This document shows positions 54,238 through 63,184 of a DNA stretch of 64,000 nucleotides, piece by piece. A program made the translations under genes and the position numbers. Origin of the DNA: an uncultured Spirochaetales bacterium (lineage in GTDB: Bacteria > Spirochaetota > Spirochaetia > Sphaerochaetales > Sphaerochaetaceae). The stretch is from positions 24,113 to 88,112 of the forward strand of contig CASDPA010000007.1 of the NCBI GenBank assembly GCA_949282255.1, in the 5' to 3' direction. Every line of letters begins with the position of its first letter. The first letter of the stretch is position 1. The notes under the pieces were generated by a model that worked only from the letters and a program-made list of their open reading frames with translations, was not told the DNA's origin and did not search any database.

Positions 54238-55901
54238 AAATAGAACACCTGAAATATAGGTATCCGCATACATCCTTTTTGGCCCTTGATGATATCAGCC
54301 TGGAGATTGAGAAAGGTAGCTTCATAGGAGTCATTGGGGCCAACGGGGCGGGCAAAAGCACTTTCGCCCAGGCCCTGATCGGGCTGGTCCCGCAGTTTTA
54401 CAAGGGCGCATACGGCGGACGTGTGAAAATAGATGGCCTTGAAGCGGGTAAGACTCCTGTCGAGAAGATGTGCTGCAAGGTCGGCTTGGTGTTCCAGAAT
54501 CCATTCAATCAGCTTTCCGGAGCGAAAGATAATGTCTATGAGGAAGTATGCTTCGGCATGCAGAATCTCGGGCTTGATAGCGCTGAGATGAAAAGGCGTG
54601 CCGATGAGGCATTGAGCCTGATGGGTATTTACGAATATAGCAGCCGCAATCCCTTCGATCTTTCCGGAGGGCAGATGCAGCGGGTTGCAATAGCCAGCAT
54701 ACTTGTGATGAAGCCTGATGTCTTAGTTCTTGATGAGCCGACCAGCCAGCTCGATCCAGAGGGAAGTACGGAGGTGTTCAAAGCCGTCGAGGCTCTTGCG
54801 AAATCCGGGATAACCGTAGTGATGGTCGAGCAGAAGGTGGAATACCTGGCCCGCTACTCTGATAAGATCATTTTGCTCGATAAAGGACGTGTCATGGCAT
54901 TCGACACTCCAGAGAAGGTCCTCTCATCTTTTGAAATGGAGAAGTGCGGGGTCATGGCCCCCGTTTTCACCCGCATTGCAGAACAGATGGGTTTCAAATC
55001 GTCTTATGGCTATCCTGTCAGGCTCGAGGACGCTGTTTCATTGATGCAGAACAGGGTGCGCTTTGACAGCAAGAGAAAAAATCCTTCCTCTTTTTCTGAC
55101 GTGATGCTGGAGGTTGAGGATCTTTCTTTCAGCTATACCGGCAAAACTGATGTCATAAAGAATGTCAGCCTTTCTTTTGATAGCCGTCCAACTGCGATAA
55201 TCGGTCAGAATGGGGCAGGGAAGACCACGCTTGCTAAGCTAATCAAAGGGCTTCTGAAGCCGGGGAAGGGGAGGATTTCCATTCTCGGGGAGGATACAAG
55301 CGCAAAAACTGTTGCTAATCTTGCATCCACAGTCGGTTATGTTTTTCAGAATCCTGATGATCAGATATTCAAGCATACTGTGCATGACGAGATGCTTTTC
55401 GGTCCGATAAATATCGGCATGGATAGGAAGAAAGCGGAGGAAAGGATAAAAGAGGAGTTGTCGTTCATCGGCCTTTTGGACAAGATGGACGAAAACCCGT
55501 ATGATCTCGATCTGCATGAAAGGAAGATGGTTGCCCTTGCTTCAGTGCTTGTCATGGATACAAAGGTTGTTATATTCGATGAGCCGACCATAGCGCAGGA
55601 CGATATGGGAAAAAGAATCATAGCAGCAATAATCGAAAGGCTTGCGAAAAAAGGATGTCTGGTGATTTCAATACTCCATGATATGGATCTGGTTGCAAGA
55701 TGCTTTTCAAGGATTGTGGTCATGGCTGGTGGGCATGTTGTAGCCGATGGGACTCCTGAAGAGGTTTTTTCAAATGAGAATGCTTTGCAGCAGGCCGGGC
55801 TGAAGATGCCTCAGGCCGCAGAGCTTTCGAAGCTTCTCGGATCTGAGGAGCTGATGCTCGATGAAGAAGAGTTTCTTGAATGCTGCAAAAGATTGGATTG
55901 A
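54225..55901 (+). CDS. ECF transporter ATPase, two domains fused
   Basis: The 558-residue protein joins EcfA1- and EcfA2-like domains. The first has Walker A GANGAGKST, signature FDLSGGQMQRVAIA and Walker B VLVLDEPTSQLD. The second has Walker A GQNGAGKTT and Walker B VVIFDEPTIAQD but its signature is YDLDLHERKMVALAS, without LSGGQ. ATG 54225 has GGAG nine bases upstream and overlaps the EcfT stop by 13 bases. It powers the importer. Confidence 0.93.
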   Translation: MAYIEIEHLKYRYPHTSFLALDDISLEIEKGSFIGVIGANGAGKSTFAQALIGLVPQFYKGAYGGRVKIDGLEAGKTPVEKMCCKVGLVFQNPFNQLSGAKDNVYEEVCFGMQNLGLDSAEMKRRADEALSLMGIYEYSSRNPFDLSGGQMQRVAIASILVMKPDVLVLDEPTSQLDPEGSTEVFKAVEALAKSGITVVMVEQKVEYLARYSDKIILLDKGRVMAFDTPEKVLSSFEMEKCGVMAPVFTRIAEQMGFKSSYGYPVRLEDAVSLMQNRVRFDSKRKNPSSFSDVMLEVEDLSFSYTGKTDVIKNVSLSFDSRPTAIIGQNGAGKTTLAKLIKGLLKPGKGRISILGEDTSAKTVANLASTVGYVFQNPDDQIFKHTVHDEMLFGPINIGMDRKKAEERIKEELSFIGLLDKMDENPYDLDLHERKMVALASVLVMDTKVVIFDEPTIAQDDMGKRIIAAIIERLAKKGCLVISILHDMDLVARCFSRIVVMAGGHVVADGTPEEVFSNENALQQAGLKMPQAAELSKLLGSEELMLDEEEFLECCKRLD

Positions 55902-55978
55902 TGATCATTTCTTCTTTTTTCTCTATTAATTAGTTTTGATAACGAGTAGAATCTGCAGGCGGATATCGGAGGCTTTTT

Positions 55979-57139
55979 GTGGATCTGCTGCTTGTTATAA
56001 TCTATCTGTCTTTCATCAGCCTGGGCCTGCCTGATGCTCTGTTGGGCTCGGCCTGGCCAAAGATGTATCCTGAATTCGGGGTACCCGTTTCATATGCCGG
56101 CATCATTTCCGCAACAATTGCAGTCTGTACTATAATCTCCAGCCTATCAAGCGACCGCATGACAAGAAGATTCGGGACAGGGAAGGTGACCGCTTTCAGT
56201 GTTGCCCTGACATGCCTGGCTCTGGCCGGATTTTATTTCAGCCACAATTTCCTTTTATTGGTATTTCTGGCAATCCCTTACGGATTGGGTGCCGGAAGCG
56301 TTGATTCCTCCCTCAACAACTATGTGGCGCTCCATTATAAGAGCAGGCATATGAGCTGGCTTCACTGCATGTGGGGAATTGGTGCGGCCTCTGGACCGTA
56401 CATAATGGGCGCAGTCCTTGCTGAAGGGCTTTGCTGGAACAATGGGTATGGCATCATTGCAATTCTTCAGTTTTTTCTTGCAGCAATCCTGTTTTCAACC
56501 CTTCGGCTTTGGAGAAAACAAGCCCGGAATAAAGAAAAAGGCGAGAAGAGGCTTTCAATCATGGATGTAATCTCGATAAGGGGAGTCAAAGCCGTGATGC
56601 TTGCTTTCTTCTGCTATTGTGCAATCGAGCAGACGGCAATGCTTTGGGCATCCAGCTATCTTGTAATTGCCCGTGGCTTGGACGGATCTTCTGCCGCAAG
56701 GTATGCAGGTCTCTTTTTCTTGGGAATAACATCAGGCCGCGCCCTAAGCGGGTTTTTGACAATGGCCATCTCCGACAGGGGCATGATAAGGCTGGGGGAG
56801 GCTGTAATAGCCTTAGGCTTGGTGCTTTTCTTTTCAGCTCCATCCCTTATCTTCGTATTGGCCGCTTTTTTCCTTCTTGGACTTGGATGCGCGCCTATCT
56901 ATCCGTCGGTGATACATTCGACACCATCAAATTTCGGAGTCTCATCCTCGCAGGCTGTGATGGGTGTGGAAATGGCCAGTGCCTATGTTGGAACATGTCT
57001 CATGCCGCCTCTTTTCGGCTTGATTGCAAACTATGTTTCGATACATCTTTTTCCCATTTACATCCTTCTGCTTCTTATTATCATGGCAATAATGCAGGAA
57101 GTACTTGCAAAAAAAGTGGATGATGATCCTTGTTTATGA
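55979..57139 (+). CDS. Major facilitator superfamily transporter
   Basis: The 386-residue protein has twelve membrane segments and the loop SSDRMTRRFGTGKVTAFSV typical of MFS. The start SLGLPDALLGSAWP resembles the fucose permease/BSC6-like group. The substrate is unknown. The start is GTG 55979 with GGAGG upstream. Its 3' end overlaps the convergent flavodoxin gene by six bases. Confidence 0.88.
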   Translation: MDLLLVIIYLSFISLGLPDALLGSAWPKMYPEFGVPVSYAGIISATIAVCTIISSLSSDRMTRRFGTGKVTAFSVALTCLALAGFYFSHNFLLLVFLAIPYGLGAGSVDSSLNNYVALHYKSRHMSWLHCMWGIGAASGPYIMGAVLAEGLCWNNGYGIIAILQFFLAAILFSTLRLWRKQARNKEKGEKRLSIMDVISIRGVKAVMLAFFCYCAIEQTAMLWASSYLVIARGLDGSSAARYAGLFFLGITSGRALSGFLTMAISDRGMIRLGEAVIALGLVLFFSAPSLIFVLAAFFLLGLGCAPIYPSVIHSTPSNFGVSSSQAVMGVEMASAYVGTCLMPPLFGLIANYVSIHLFPIYILLLLIIMAIMQEVLAKKVDDDPCL

Positions 57140-57613
57140 TCTGAGAGCCTTCTCTAGACTGTTTAGATCGTTCTCATCTGGATGATTCAGGGCGCGGTCG
57201 AAATTCTCGATCATCGGCTTTGCCTTTTGCTCGTCCATCTTAAGATACTTTTCCCTTACGGACATCGGCATTCTGCCTTGGCACATGAAAGATCCAATGA
57301 TCCTGCATGAGGGGTCGATGTTTTTTTCAACGTTTGACAGTATCCTTGAAAAGTATTCGTTACTCCCACCGAAGCCTGCCGTACCAAAAATGAAAATATC
57401 CTTGTTTCTGAGGCAAGAGATGAATTTCTCAATGTCCTTGTCGCAGGAACCCATATATGTCCAGAATCCGATGTAAATGGTATCTGAAGCACAGGCCTTC
57501 TCGTCGGGAGCACCCTTATACATGCATTTTTCTTTGCCCAGTGTACTTTCTATACGATCTGCCAAAGAAGCGGTATTTCCAGTTTTTGAGGAAAAAACAA
57601 TGGAGTAGCCCAT
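57134..57613 (-). CDS. Flavodoxin-family protein, BilS-like
   Basis: The 159-residue protein has the FMN-binding loop SSKTGNTASLADRI, GFWTYMGSCDKDI, GTAGFGGSNEYFSRIL and CQGRMPMSVREKY. The last two resemble the BilS-like group found with bilirubin reductase in gut bacteria, but no reductase is adjacent. A general electron-transfer role is safer. Confidence 0.8.
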   Translation of the reverse strand: MGYSIVFSSKTGNTASLADRIESTLGKEKCMYKGAPDEKACASDTIYIGFWTYMGSCDKDIEKFISCLRNKDIFIFGTAGFGGSNEYFSRILSNVEKNIDPSCRIIGSFMCQGRMPMSVREKYLKMDEQKAKPMIENFDRALNHPDENDLNSLEKALRS

Positions 57614-57691
57614 AGTGACCTTCCTATTTTATTCATTTTGATACTAGAGATAACAGCAAAATGGATAAAGGTCAAATGAGGAGCCCATATC

Positions 57692-57719
57692 AAAAAAAGG
57701 GGCCGCAGTTTGCAGCCCC
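57692..57719 (-). terminator. Terminator of the minus-strand sugar ABC operon
   Basis: On the minus strand GGGGCTGCA pairs with TGCGGCCCC around AAC (nine pairs with one G-T), followed by seven T. It lies directly after the permease stop at 57727. Confidence 0.9.
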
Positions 57720-57726
57720 GTTGGTC

Positions 57727-58557
57727 TCAGCCTTTGATTCCTGAAGATGAAACACCTGCGATGAAGTATTTCTGAGTAAAGATGAAGAGTATTATAACTG
57801 GTATCAAGGCTATGGCCGATCCTGCAAGCTGCACCGGAACGTTCGCACCTCCCTGCTCTTGGAAAAGCTGCAGGGCAGGGGTTATGAGCTGCCTGCTTAC
57901 AGACTTTATGAAGAGGTAGGGGTCAAGATAGTTGTTCCAGATGTTTATGAAGCTGAACAGGACCGTTGTAGCAATCGAAGGACCCGAAAGCGGGATGAAT
58001 ATCCTCGAAAGTATCAACAGATGTCCGGCTCCATCTATTTTTGCCGCTTCCGTGAAATCGTTCGGGATCGAACGGAAGAATTCGGTCATCAGCACCAGAT
58101 AGAACACCTCGCTGCATTCAGGAAGGACTATTACCCAGATGGAGTCAAGCAGATGCAGACTCTGGAAATAAAGATATCTTGGAACCATGGTGGTTTCCCC
58201 AGGAACCATCATCGTCGCCACAAGGCATGCGAACACTAGCTTCCCGCCTTTTATATTGAGCCTTGCAAAGCCGTAGGCGGCAGGAAGGGTCACAAGAAGA
58301 CGGAGGATTATTGTTATGACAACAGTTACGATGGTGTTCATATACCAGTTGGGGAAGTTCTTATGCGAAAGCACCTGGCTGTAATTTCTCATCGTCAGAT
58401 TGACTTTTGCAAACAGTGGCTCATAAGCCTGTCCGGCAGGGCGGAAGGAAATTGCGATCATCATTATGAACGGATAGATCATCATCAACGCAAGGATGAA
58501 AAGGATCAGGATGGATACCGTTTTCTTCACATCTGTTTTTCTTATCTGCTTTCCCAT
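57727..58557 (-). CDS. Sugar ABC permease, MalG type
   Basis: The 276-residue permease has six segments and the EAA loop EAAKIDGAGHLLILSRIFIPL, and ends YFIAGVSSSGIKG. It overlaps the MalF-type permease gene by 16 bases. Confidence 0.94.
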   Translation of the reverse strand: MGKQIRKTDVKKTVSILILFILALMMIYPFIMMIAISFRPAGQAYEPLFAKVNLTMRNYSQVLSHKNFPNWYMNTIVTVVITIILRLLVTLPAAYGFARLNIKGGKLVFACLVATMMVPGETTMVPRYLYFQSLHLLDSIWVIVLPECSEVFYLVLMTEFFRSIPNDFTEAAKIDGAGHLLILSRIFIPLSGPSIATTVLFSFINIWNNYLDPYLFIKSVSRQLITPALQLFQEQGGANVPVQLAGSAIALIPVIILFIFTQKYFIAGVSSSGIKG

Positions 58558-59435
58558 ACCGACCTCACTTTTGTAACTATTCTGTTTACAAGGATGATGA
58601 ATATTGTGAATATAACTCCCTCTGCGCTAGCAATGCTGAATTTCATGTATTTGAACGCATCATCATAAATCAGAAGCGAAACGACCTTTGTTGCACCCGC
58701 GGGTCCGCCTCCGGTAAGACCGACGATTGTTGCATAGTTCTTGAATGAGTTGATAAGTGTGATGGTCAGAAGCATGAACAATGTCGGAGCCATCTGGGGA
58801 AGAATTATGTATTTTATCTTCTGCCAGAAGGTTATGCCTTCTATTTCACCAACCTCGTACATATCCTCAGGAATATCCTGCAGTCCTGCGAGGCAGGTGA
58901 TGATATTGAACGCCATGGCAGCCCATGCCGCCACTATTGCAGTAAGCGGCAGAGCAAGCGTGGTGCTGTTGAACCATTTAGGCCCAGCAACATCGAACAG
59001 CCTGAATATGGCGTTGACCGGTCCCCTTGTGGGATTGAACAGATATTTGAACACGACTCCGACTGCGATCATGTTGGTTACATACGGGATGTAGAAGCAG
59101 GTTCTTATCGCTGTTCTTCCTTTAAACGGCTTGTTCAACAGGATTGCGATTAGAAAACCGAAAGCCATTATGATCACAGTGTATACGATCGAGAATATGA
59201 TCGAATGTCCGAAGGCTTGGTAGAAGGAAGAGCTTGTAAGCACCTTCTGGTAGTTCTCAAACCATACGAACGTTGTATCGGTGAGTTTGGATTCGGAGTT
59301 TCTACCCCAGAAGCTTACCACCACCCCGTATATCATCGGGTACAGCTTGAAAATTATGAACATCAAGACGAACGGAGCTATGAAGAGCCATGATGCTTTT
59401 TCCGTTCTATCCTTTGCAAGGGACTGGTTTTTCAT
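58542..59435 (-). CDS. Sugar ABC permease, MalF type
   Basis: The 297-residue permease has six segments and the coupling loop EVGEIEGITFWQKIKYIILPQM. ATG 59435 is chosen because GAGAGG precedes it; a start at 59459 would overlap the binding-protein gene. No ATPase is in the operon, so a shared MsmX/UgpC-type ATPase is needed. Confidence 0.93.
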   Translation of the reverse strand: MKNQSLAKDRTEKASWLFIAPFVLMFIIFKLYPMIYGVVVSFWGRNSESKLTDTTFVWFENYQKVLTSSSFYQAFGHSIIFSIVYTVIIMAFGFLIAILLNKPFKGRTAIRTCFYIPYVTNMIAVGVVFKYLFNPTRGPVNAIFRLFDVAGPKWFNSTTLALPLTAIVAAWAAMAFNIITCLAGLQDIPEDMYEVGEIEGITFWQKIKYIILPQMAPTLFMLLTITLINSFKNYATIVGLTGGGPAGATKVVSLLIYDDAFKYMKFSIASAEGVIFTIFIILVNRIVTKVRSVWESR

Positions 59436-59455
59436 TTCTGTTACCTCTCCCGGAT

Positions 59456-60760
59456 TCACTCAGCGTTCGCTATCGCCTCGTTAACCCTTGAAACAATATT
59501 GGAAATTGTCTGATCGATGGACTGTATGTCCATGTTGAAAGCGATGAGCTCTTCCTTGACGATATTGTAGTACTCGGCACTTGCTGTTCCTACGATATCG
59601 CTGCTGGCTGTACCCATTCCTGTATTGATGAGGTTTTCATAAAGATCCTCTACAGTGATCTGCCCGTTGGAAGCTTCAGCAATGGCTCCAAAAGCCAGAT
59701 TCTGCTGTTCTTCGGTCATTGTGGCAAAAGCGGGGATTCCGCCCTCGTATTTCCACTGGTTTTCAGCAAGCCATTCAAGATAGATGAGAGCTTCTTCAGG
59801 GTGTGCGGCATTCTTGTTCATTGAAACATAGCCGAGGGAAACGAGGTTGTTATTTCCGTTTTCTCCTGCAGAAGGAAGCGGTGCAATTCCGTATTTCCAA
59901 TCCTTTGGATAATCAACTTCGCTGTTCAAGAGTCTGGTGAACCAGTTGCCCTGGGGGAACATCGCAAGGCGATAGCCTTCAAGAGCGTAATAGTTCCAGT
60001 TTGCATTCTCTCCTTCGAGAGTCTCCACCGTGGGCTGGATCTGAAGCTCGTTGCTTACATATTTGAACCATTCAGCAGCTTCCCTGAATTCCGGTGCATC
60101 GAAATTACAGGTTCCGTCTTCCTTGTAGAAGGATACTTCAAGCTGCTGAGCCGGCATGTAGAGCCATGGAAGGTCTGCGTTCATGAATGAGCCGTATATG
60201 CCCTTTTTAGGATTGGAGATCTTCTGGGCAGTCTCAACATACTCATCCCAAGTCCAAGGTCCTTCCGGATATGCGACTCCGGCCTCGTCAAAAAGGTTCT
60301 TGTTGTAGAATACGCAGTACATCTCCTGCTTGAAAGGCAATGCATAGAAGAATCCGTCATCTTCAACCGGGAGGTTCACACCATAAAGTTCTTCAGCCTC
60401 GGCCTTGCTTACAAGATCGTCAAGCGGTGCAAAGAATCCAGCCTCGATCCTTCTGCTGTAGTTCTTCGGTCCAAGTGTTTCTATGATATCCACATCGCTT
60501 CCTGCAAGAAGATCGATGTTGATTTTGTTGACATACTCCATCTCATCGCCGGGAACCGGGTCCACATGGACATGGATTCCTGTTTCCTTCTCGAAATCCT
60601 CGTTCATCTTGTTGAACCATTCCTCGTTGGTGTAGGTGGCGCTGTTGACAGTTGTGACGACCCTTTGAGCTTCAGTAGATGCCGTTTCCGAACCACCCAT
60701 TGCAAAACAGAATGCAGCACAGCTGAGCAGCATGGCTGTTATAGTCAGGATTTTTTTCAT
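59456..60760 (-). CDS. Sugar ABC extracellular binding protein, family 1
   Basis: The 434-residue protein has a signal sequence (MKKILTITAMLLSCAAFCFA) and a type 2 binding fold: VDIIETLGPKNYSRRIEAGF, YALPFKQEMYCVFYNKNLFD and the GPWTWDEYVETAQKI motif common in family 1 sugar-binding proteins. It supplies the two permeases that follow. The sugar is unknown. Confidence 0.93.
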   Translation of the reverse strand: MKKILTITAMLLSCAAFCFAMGGSETASTEAQRVVTTVNSATYTNEEWFNKMNEDFEKETGIHVHVDPVPGDEMEYVNKINIDLLAGSDVDIIETLGPKNYSRRIEAGFFAPLDDLVSKAEAEELYGVNLPVEDDGFFYALPFKQEMYCVFYNKNLFDEAGVAYPEGPWTWDEYVETAQKISNPKKGIYGSFMNADLPWLYMPAQQLEVSFYKEDGTCNFDAPEFREAAEWFKYVSNELQIQPTVETLEGENANWNYYALEGYRLAMFPQGNWFTRLLNSEVDYPKDWKYGIAPLPSAGENGNNNLVSLGYVSMNKNAAHPEEALIYLEWLAENQWKYEGGIPAFATMTEEQQNLAFGAIAEASNGQITVEDLYENLINTGMGTASSDIVGTASAEYYNIVKEELIAFNMDIQSIDQTISNIVSRVNEAIANAE

Positions 60761-60775
60761 TTTCTTCTCCTCTGA

Positions 60776-61354
60776 TTATTTTTCCTGTTTCTTATTTTCC
60801 TCAAGGATCTTCAGGATCCTTTCCCTATAAGTCTTGTCTCTTCCTTCCCATTCGGGCACTACCTTGGAACCTTCTGCATAGAAATCATCTTCGTTTCTTC
60901 CGTCGAGCTGGCCCTGAAGGGTATGCTTGTCAACAGCATAATCAGGAATGATCGGCTTGAGGTTGCCGGCCTTGTATTCCTTCATTATCCAGTTGTACAT
61001 TTCATCGCTGGATCTGTCTTTCTTGCACTGGCAGAGATATCTTACTGCATGGATGGCAAGAAGGCCCCTGTCTCCAGACTGCTTGACAGTCTTTCTCATC
61101 TGGTCCAAAACTCCGATGAGGATAGGTGCGTTCGGTTCAGCAAATCCAATATCCTCCACGCTTATTGTCTTAAGACGGAACCAGAGGTATTCCTCCATGT
61201 CCTCGCTTGTGATGAGCATCTCATAGGCAAGGGTTGCCGCATTTTCCGGATGGTTCCTTCTGATTTCCTTTTGAAGCGCGGAAATCACAAGGTCTGCAGC
61301 AAGGCCGGAACGGGTCTTGCATTTCTGCCATGGATCATAAGGGAATTCACCCAT
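60776..61354 (-). CDS. Stand-alone RarA/MgsA C-terminal domain protein
   Basis: The 192-residue protein resembles the C-terminal tetramerisation region of the replication-associated ATPase RarA (MgsA): DLVISALQKEIRRNHPENAA, LWFRLKTISVEDIGFAEPNAP, then a basic C-terminal helix with DKTYRERILKILEE. There is no Walker motif and no AAA domain. It is the first gene of the sugar ABC operon, 15 bases before the binding protein, with AGGAGG before its ATG. Its role there is unknown. Confidence 0.72.
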   Translation of the reverse strand: MGEFPYDPWQKCKTRSGLAADLVISALQKEIRRNHPENAATLAYEMLITSEDMEEYLWFRLKTISVEDIGFAEPNAPILIGVLDQMRKTVKQSGDRGLLAIHAVRYLCQCKKDRSSDEMYNWIMKEYKAGNLKPIIPDYAVDKHTLQGQLDGRNEDDFYAEGSKVVPEWEGRDKTYRERILKILEENKKQEK

Positions 61355-61461
61355 TTTTTCTTCCTCCTGAAAAAAGATAATTGTTGTATTTGGGATTTCT
61401 CCTAGGTACAGACTATCAGTTTTTCAAGATTGGTGGTATCTTTTTTGTTGTAATTTTTTTT

Positions 61462-61494
61462 GAATTTGTTGCATGGTTGAGAATTTGGTTGCAT
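61462..61494. promoter_or_regulatory. Direct repeats, probable AraC-regulator binding sites
   Basis: GAATTTGTTGCAT (61462-61474) and GAATTTGGTTGCAT (61481-61494) are direct repeats about two helical turns apart, in the gap between the divergent AraC gene and the ABC operon. A third, weaker copy (TTGTTGTAA) lies at 61445-61453. Confidence 0.6.
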
Positions 61495-61511
61495 TGCCTT
61501 ATCATTAAAGG

Positions 61512-62387
61512 ATGAAGTACCTGCGTGAAATCGTACATTCCCCAAGATATTTCGAGCAGTATCACCTGTCGTCAAAGCTCATCGGCTCCGCATGCTTCAA
61601 AGCGGCCAGGGTTAAGGAGGGTGGATATGGAATCCATGATTCGGATTTCTGGGTGGAGCGAATAGCCTCCAAAGGGTTTTATATCGTTGTGCTTACGCTT
61701 TCCGGAAACGGGAGGTTCTTGATGGAGGATGGAACTGTCTTCACGGTCTCTTCCGGCGAGGCCTTCATATCAAGCCCCACTGGTCAGGGCCATAGGGAGG
61801 AGACGGTGGGAAGTAAGCCCTGGGAGCACATATGGATATCCTTTTATCATGATGCTCCACGGTTTCCGAACAAGGATTTCGATTATCGTGTGGTACCTTT
61901 CACCAACGGACGTTATCTGAAAAGTTCCATGACAAATATTCTTGATGAGGATATGTATCATGATCCTTTCAGCGAAGAGATAATCGACCATTACGAACAT
62001 GTGTTCATACTCAACCTCGAAAGAATACTTTCTTCTATCGGTGAAAGCGATCTTCTTTATTATAGGGAAAGGTTTGCCAGACTTTGGAGCGACGTATCGA
62101 AGACAATATACCTGCCGTGGAGTGTGGATGATTTGTGCAATTACCTTAATTACAGCCGCAGTCAGCTTACAAGAATCTGCAACGCACTTTACAACCAATC
62201 CCCCGGACAGAAGGTGAAGGAGCTGAAAATGGATTACGCCAGGCTTCTTTTGATAAACAGCACAAAATCTGTCAATGAGATTTCCTCCGATGTCGGATAT
62301 AAGGATATATCCACCTTTTCCTCGGCTTTTTCCTCCTTTTTCGGAGAAAGTCCGAGCGAGATGAGAAAAAAGGGGAGGGAGGAATAA
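61512..62387 (+). CDS. AraC-family regulator of the divergent sugar ABC operon
   Basis: The 291-residue protein has an N-terminal cupin-like arabinose-binding domain (VVLTLSGNGRFLMEDGTVF, SSGEAFISSPTGQGH) and a C-terminal double helix-turn-helix (LPWSVDDLCNYLNYSRSQL, VNEISSDVGYKDISTFSSAF). Its divergent position and the repeats upstream indicate control of the operon at 57727-61354. Confidence 0.93.
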   Translation: MKYLREIVHSPRYFEQYHLSSKLIGSACFKAARVKEGGYGIHDSDFWVERIASKGFYIVVLTLSGNGRFLMEDGTVFTVSSGEAFISSPTGQGHREETVGSKPWEHIWISFYHDAPRFPNKDFDYRVVPFTNGRYLKSSMTNILDEDMYHDPFSEEIIDHYEHVFILNLERILSSIGESDLLYYRERFARLWSDVSKTIYLPWSVDDLCNYLNYSRSQLTRICNALYNQSPGQKVKELKMDYARLLLINSTKSVNEISSDVGYKDISTFSSAFSSFFGESPSEMRKKGREE

Positions 62388-62391
62388 GAAT

Positions 62392-62437
62392 AAAAAAAGG
62401 GGCCCGCATTCTGCTGCCCTCTTGGTCGCGGCCTTTA
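62392..62437 (-). terminator. Terminator of the MarR-YczE operon, similar to the 57.7-kb terminator
   Basis: On the minus strand a GC-rich hairpin (GGGCAGCA paired with TGCGGGCCC, one mismatch and a bulge) is followed by seven T. The 46 bases match 57692-57739 closely, including the flanking GGTC-C-GCCTTT that in the other copy belongs to the end of the permease gene. Confidence 0.7.
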
Positions 62438-62455
62438 TCCATTGGAGGCCTTTTT
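62430..62455 (+). terminator. Terminator of the AraC regulator gene
   Basis: GGCCT (62430-62434) and AGGCC (62446-62450) form a short stem followed by TTTTT, 42 bases after the regulator stop. It overlaps the minus-strand terminator. Confidence 0.55.
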
Positions 62456-62494
62456 CATTTCACAGCCATAGCTTAGCCTGCATTTGTGAATATA

Positions 62495-63184
62495 TTATGT
62501 ACTTGCCGTAAATTTATTGTAAAAAACGGAAACGGCCTTTTTTACTGGATCTTTCAACAGCTTTGTGAATAGTCCGACGAACACCGCGGCCGCGGCTGTC
62601 CCTTCCCTTATGCCCTGGATTGAAGAGAGGAAAACAAGGGAAATAATCAGCGATGTGATGACCAAGCTCAGATCGAAGCATATTTTGACATTTCCGAATT
62701 TCAGATTCTTCTTGACTTCGCATATTGCAAGTACTATCCCTTCTCCTGCGGTGGTTATCAGTCCGGCTTCAACTTCAAACCTTATGCCTAGTGCAATCAG
62801 GACTATTCCGATGAAGCAATATAGGCAGCTGACGAAATAGGACGGACAAGCAAGATTAATTATCACGGTTTCTGCAATATCTATCATCAATCCGAATACA
62901 ATGGCTGCCGGAATCTGCAGCAGCTGGAACCATTTGTAGTTTTTTCTGAGAATGAGAATCTGCAGCAGAACAAAAAACACATTCATTATTATTGTCGTCG
63001 TGCCGACACTTAATCCTGTTACAAGGCTGGTGACATACGGTAGTGTTGATATAGGGGAGGTCCCCATGTCGGACTTGATTGAGAATGCGACGCCGAAAGC
63101 CATTATGCATAGTCCGAGGAATAAGATAAGGATTCTCATTACCACATGTTCATTTTCAGATATTGAAGATTTTTCATTTGTCAT
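62495..63184 (-). CDS. YczE/YyaS-type integral membrane protein (DUF6198-like)
   Basis: The 229-residue protein has about five membrane segments and the family pattern FGVAFSIKSDMGTSPISTLPYV near the start. Function is unknown; such proteins often sit beside MarR or TetR regulators. ATG 63184 is chosen for its GAGG; it overlaps the MarR 3' end by 11 bases, so the two are coupled. Confidence 0.85.
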   Translation of the reverse strand: MTNEKSSISENEHVVMRILILFLGLCIMAFGVAFSIKSDMGTSPISTLPYVTSLVTGLSVGTTTIIMNVFFVLLQILILRKNYKWFQLLQIPAAIVFGLMIDIAETVIINLACPSYFVSCLYCFIGIVLIALGIRFEVEAGLITTAGEGIVLAICEVKKNLKFGNVKICFDLSLVITSLIISLVFLSSIQGIREGTAAAAVFVGLFTKLLKDPVKKAVSVFYNKFTAST

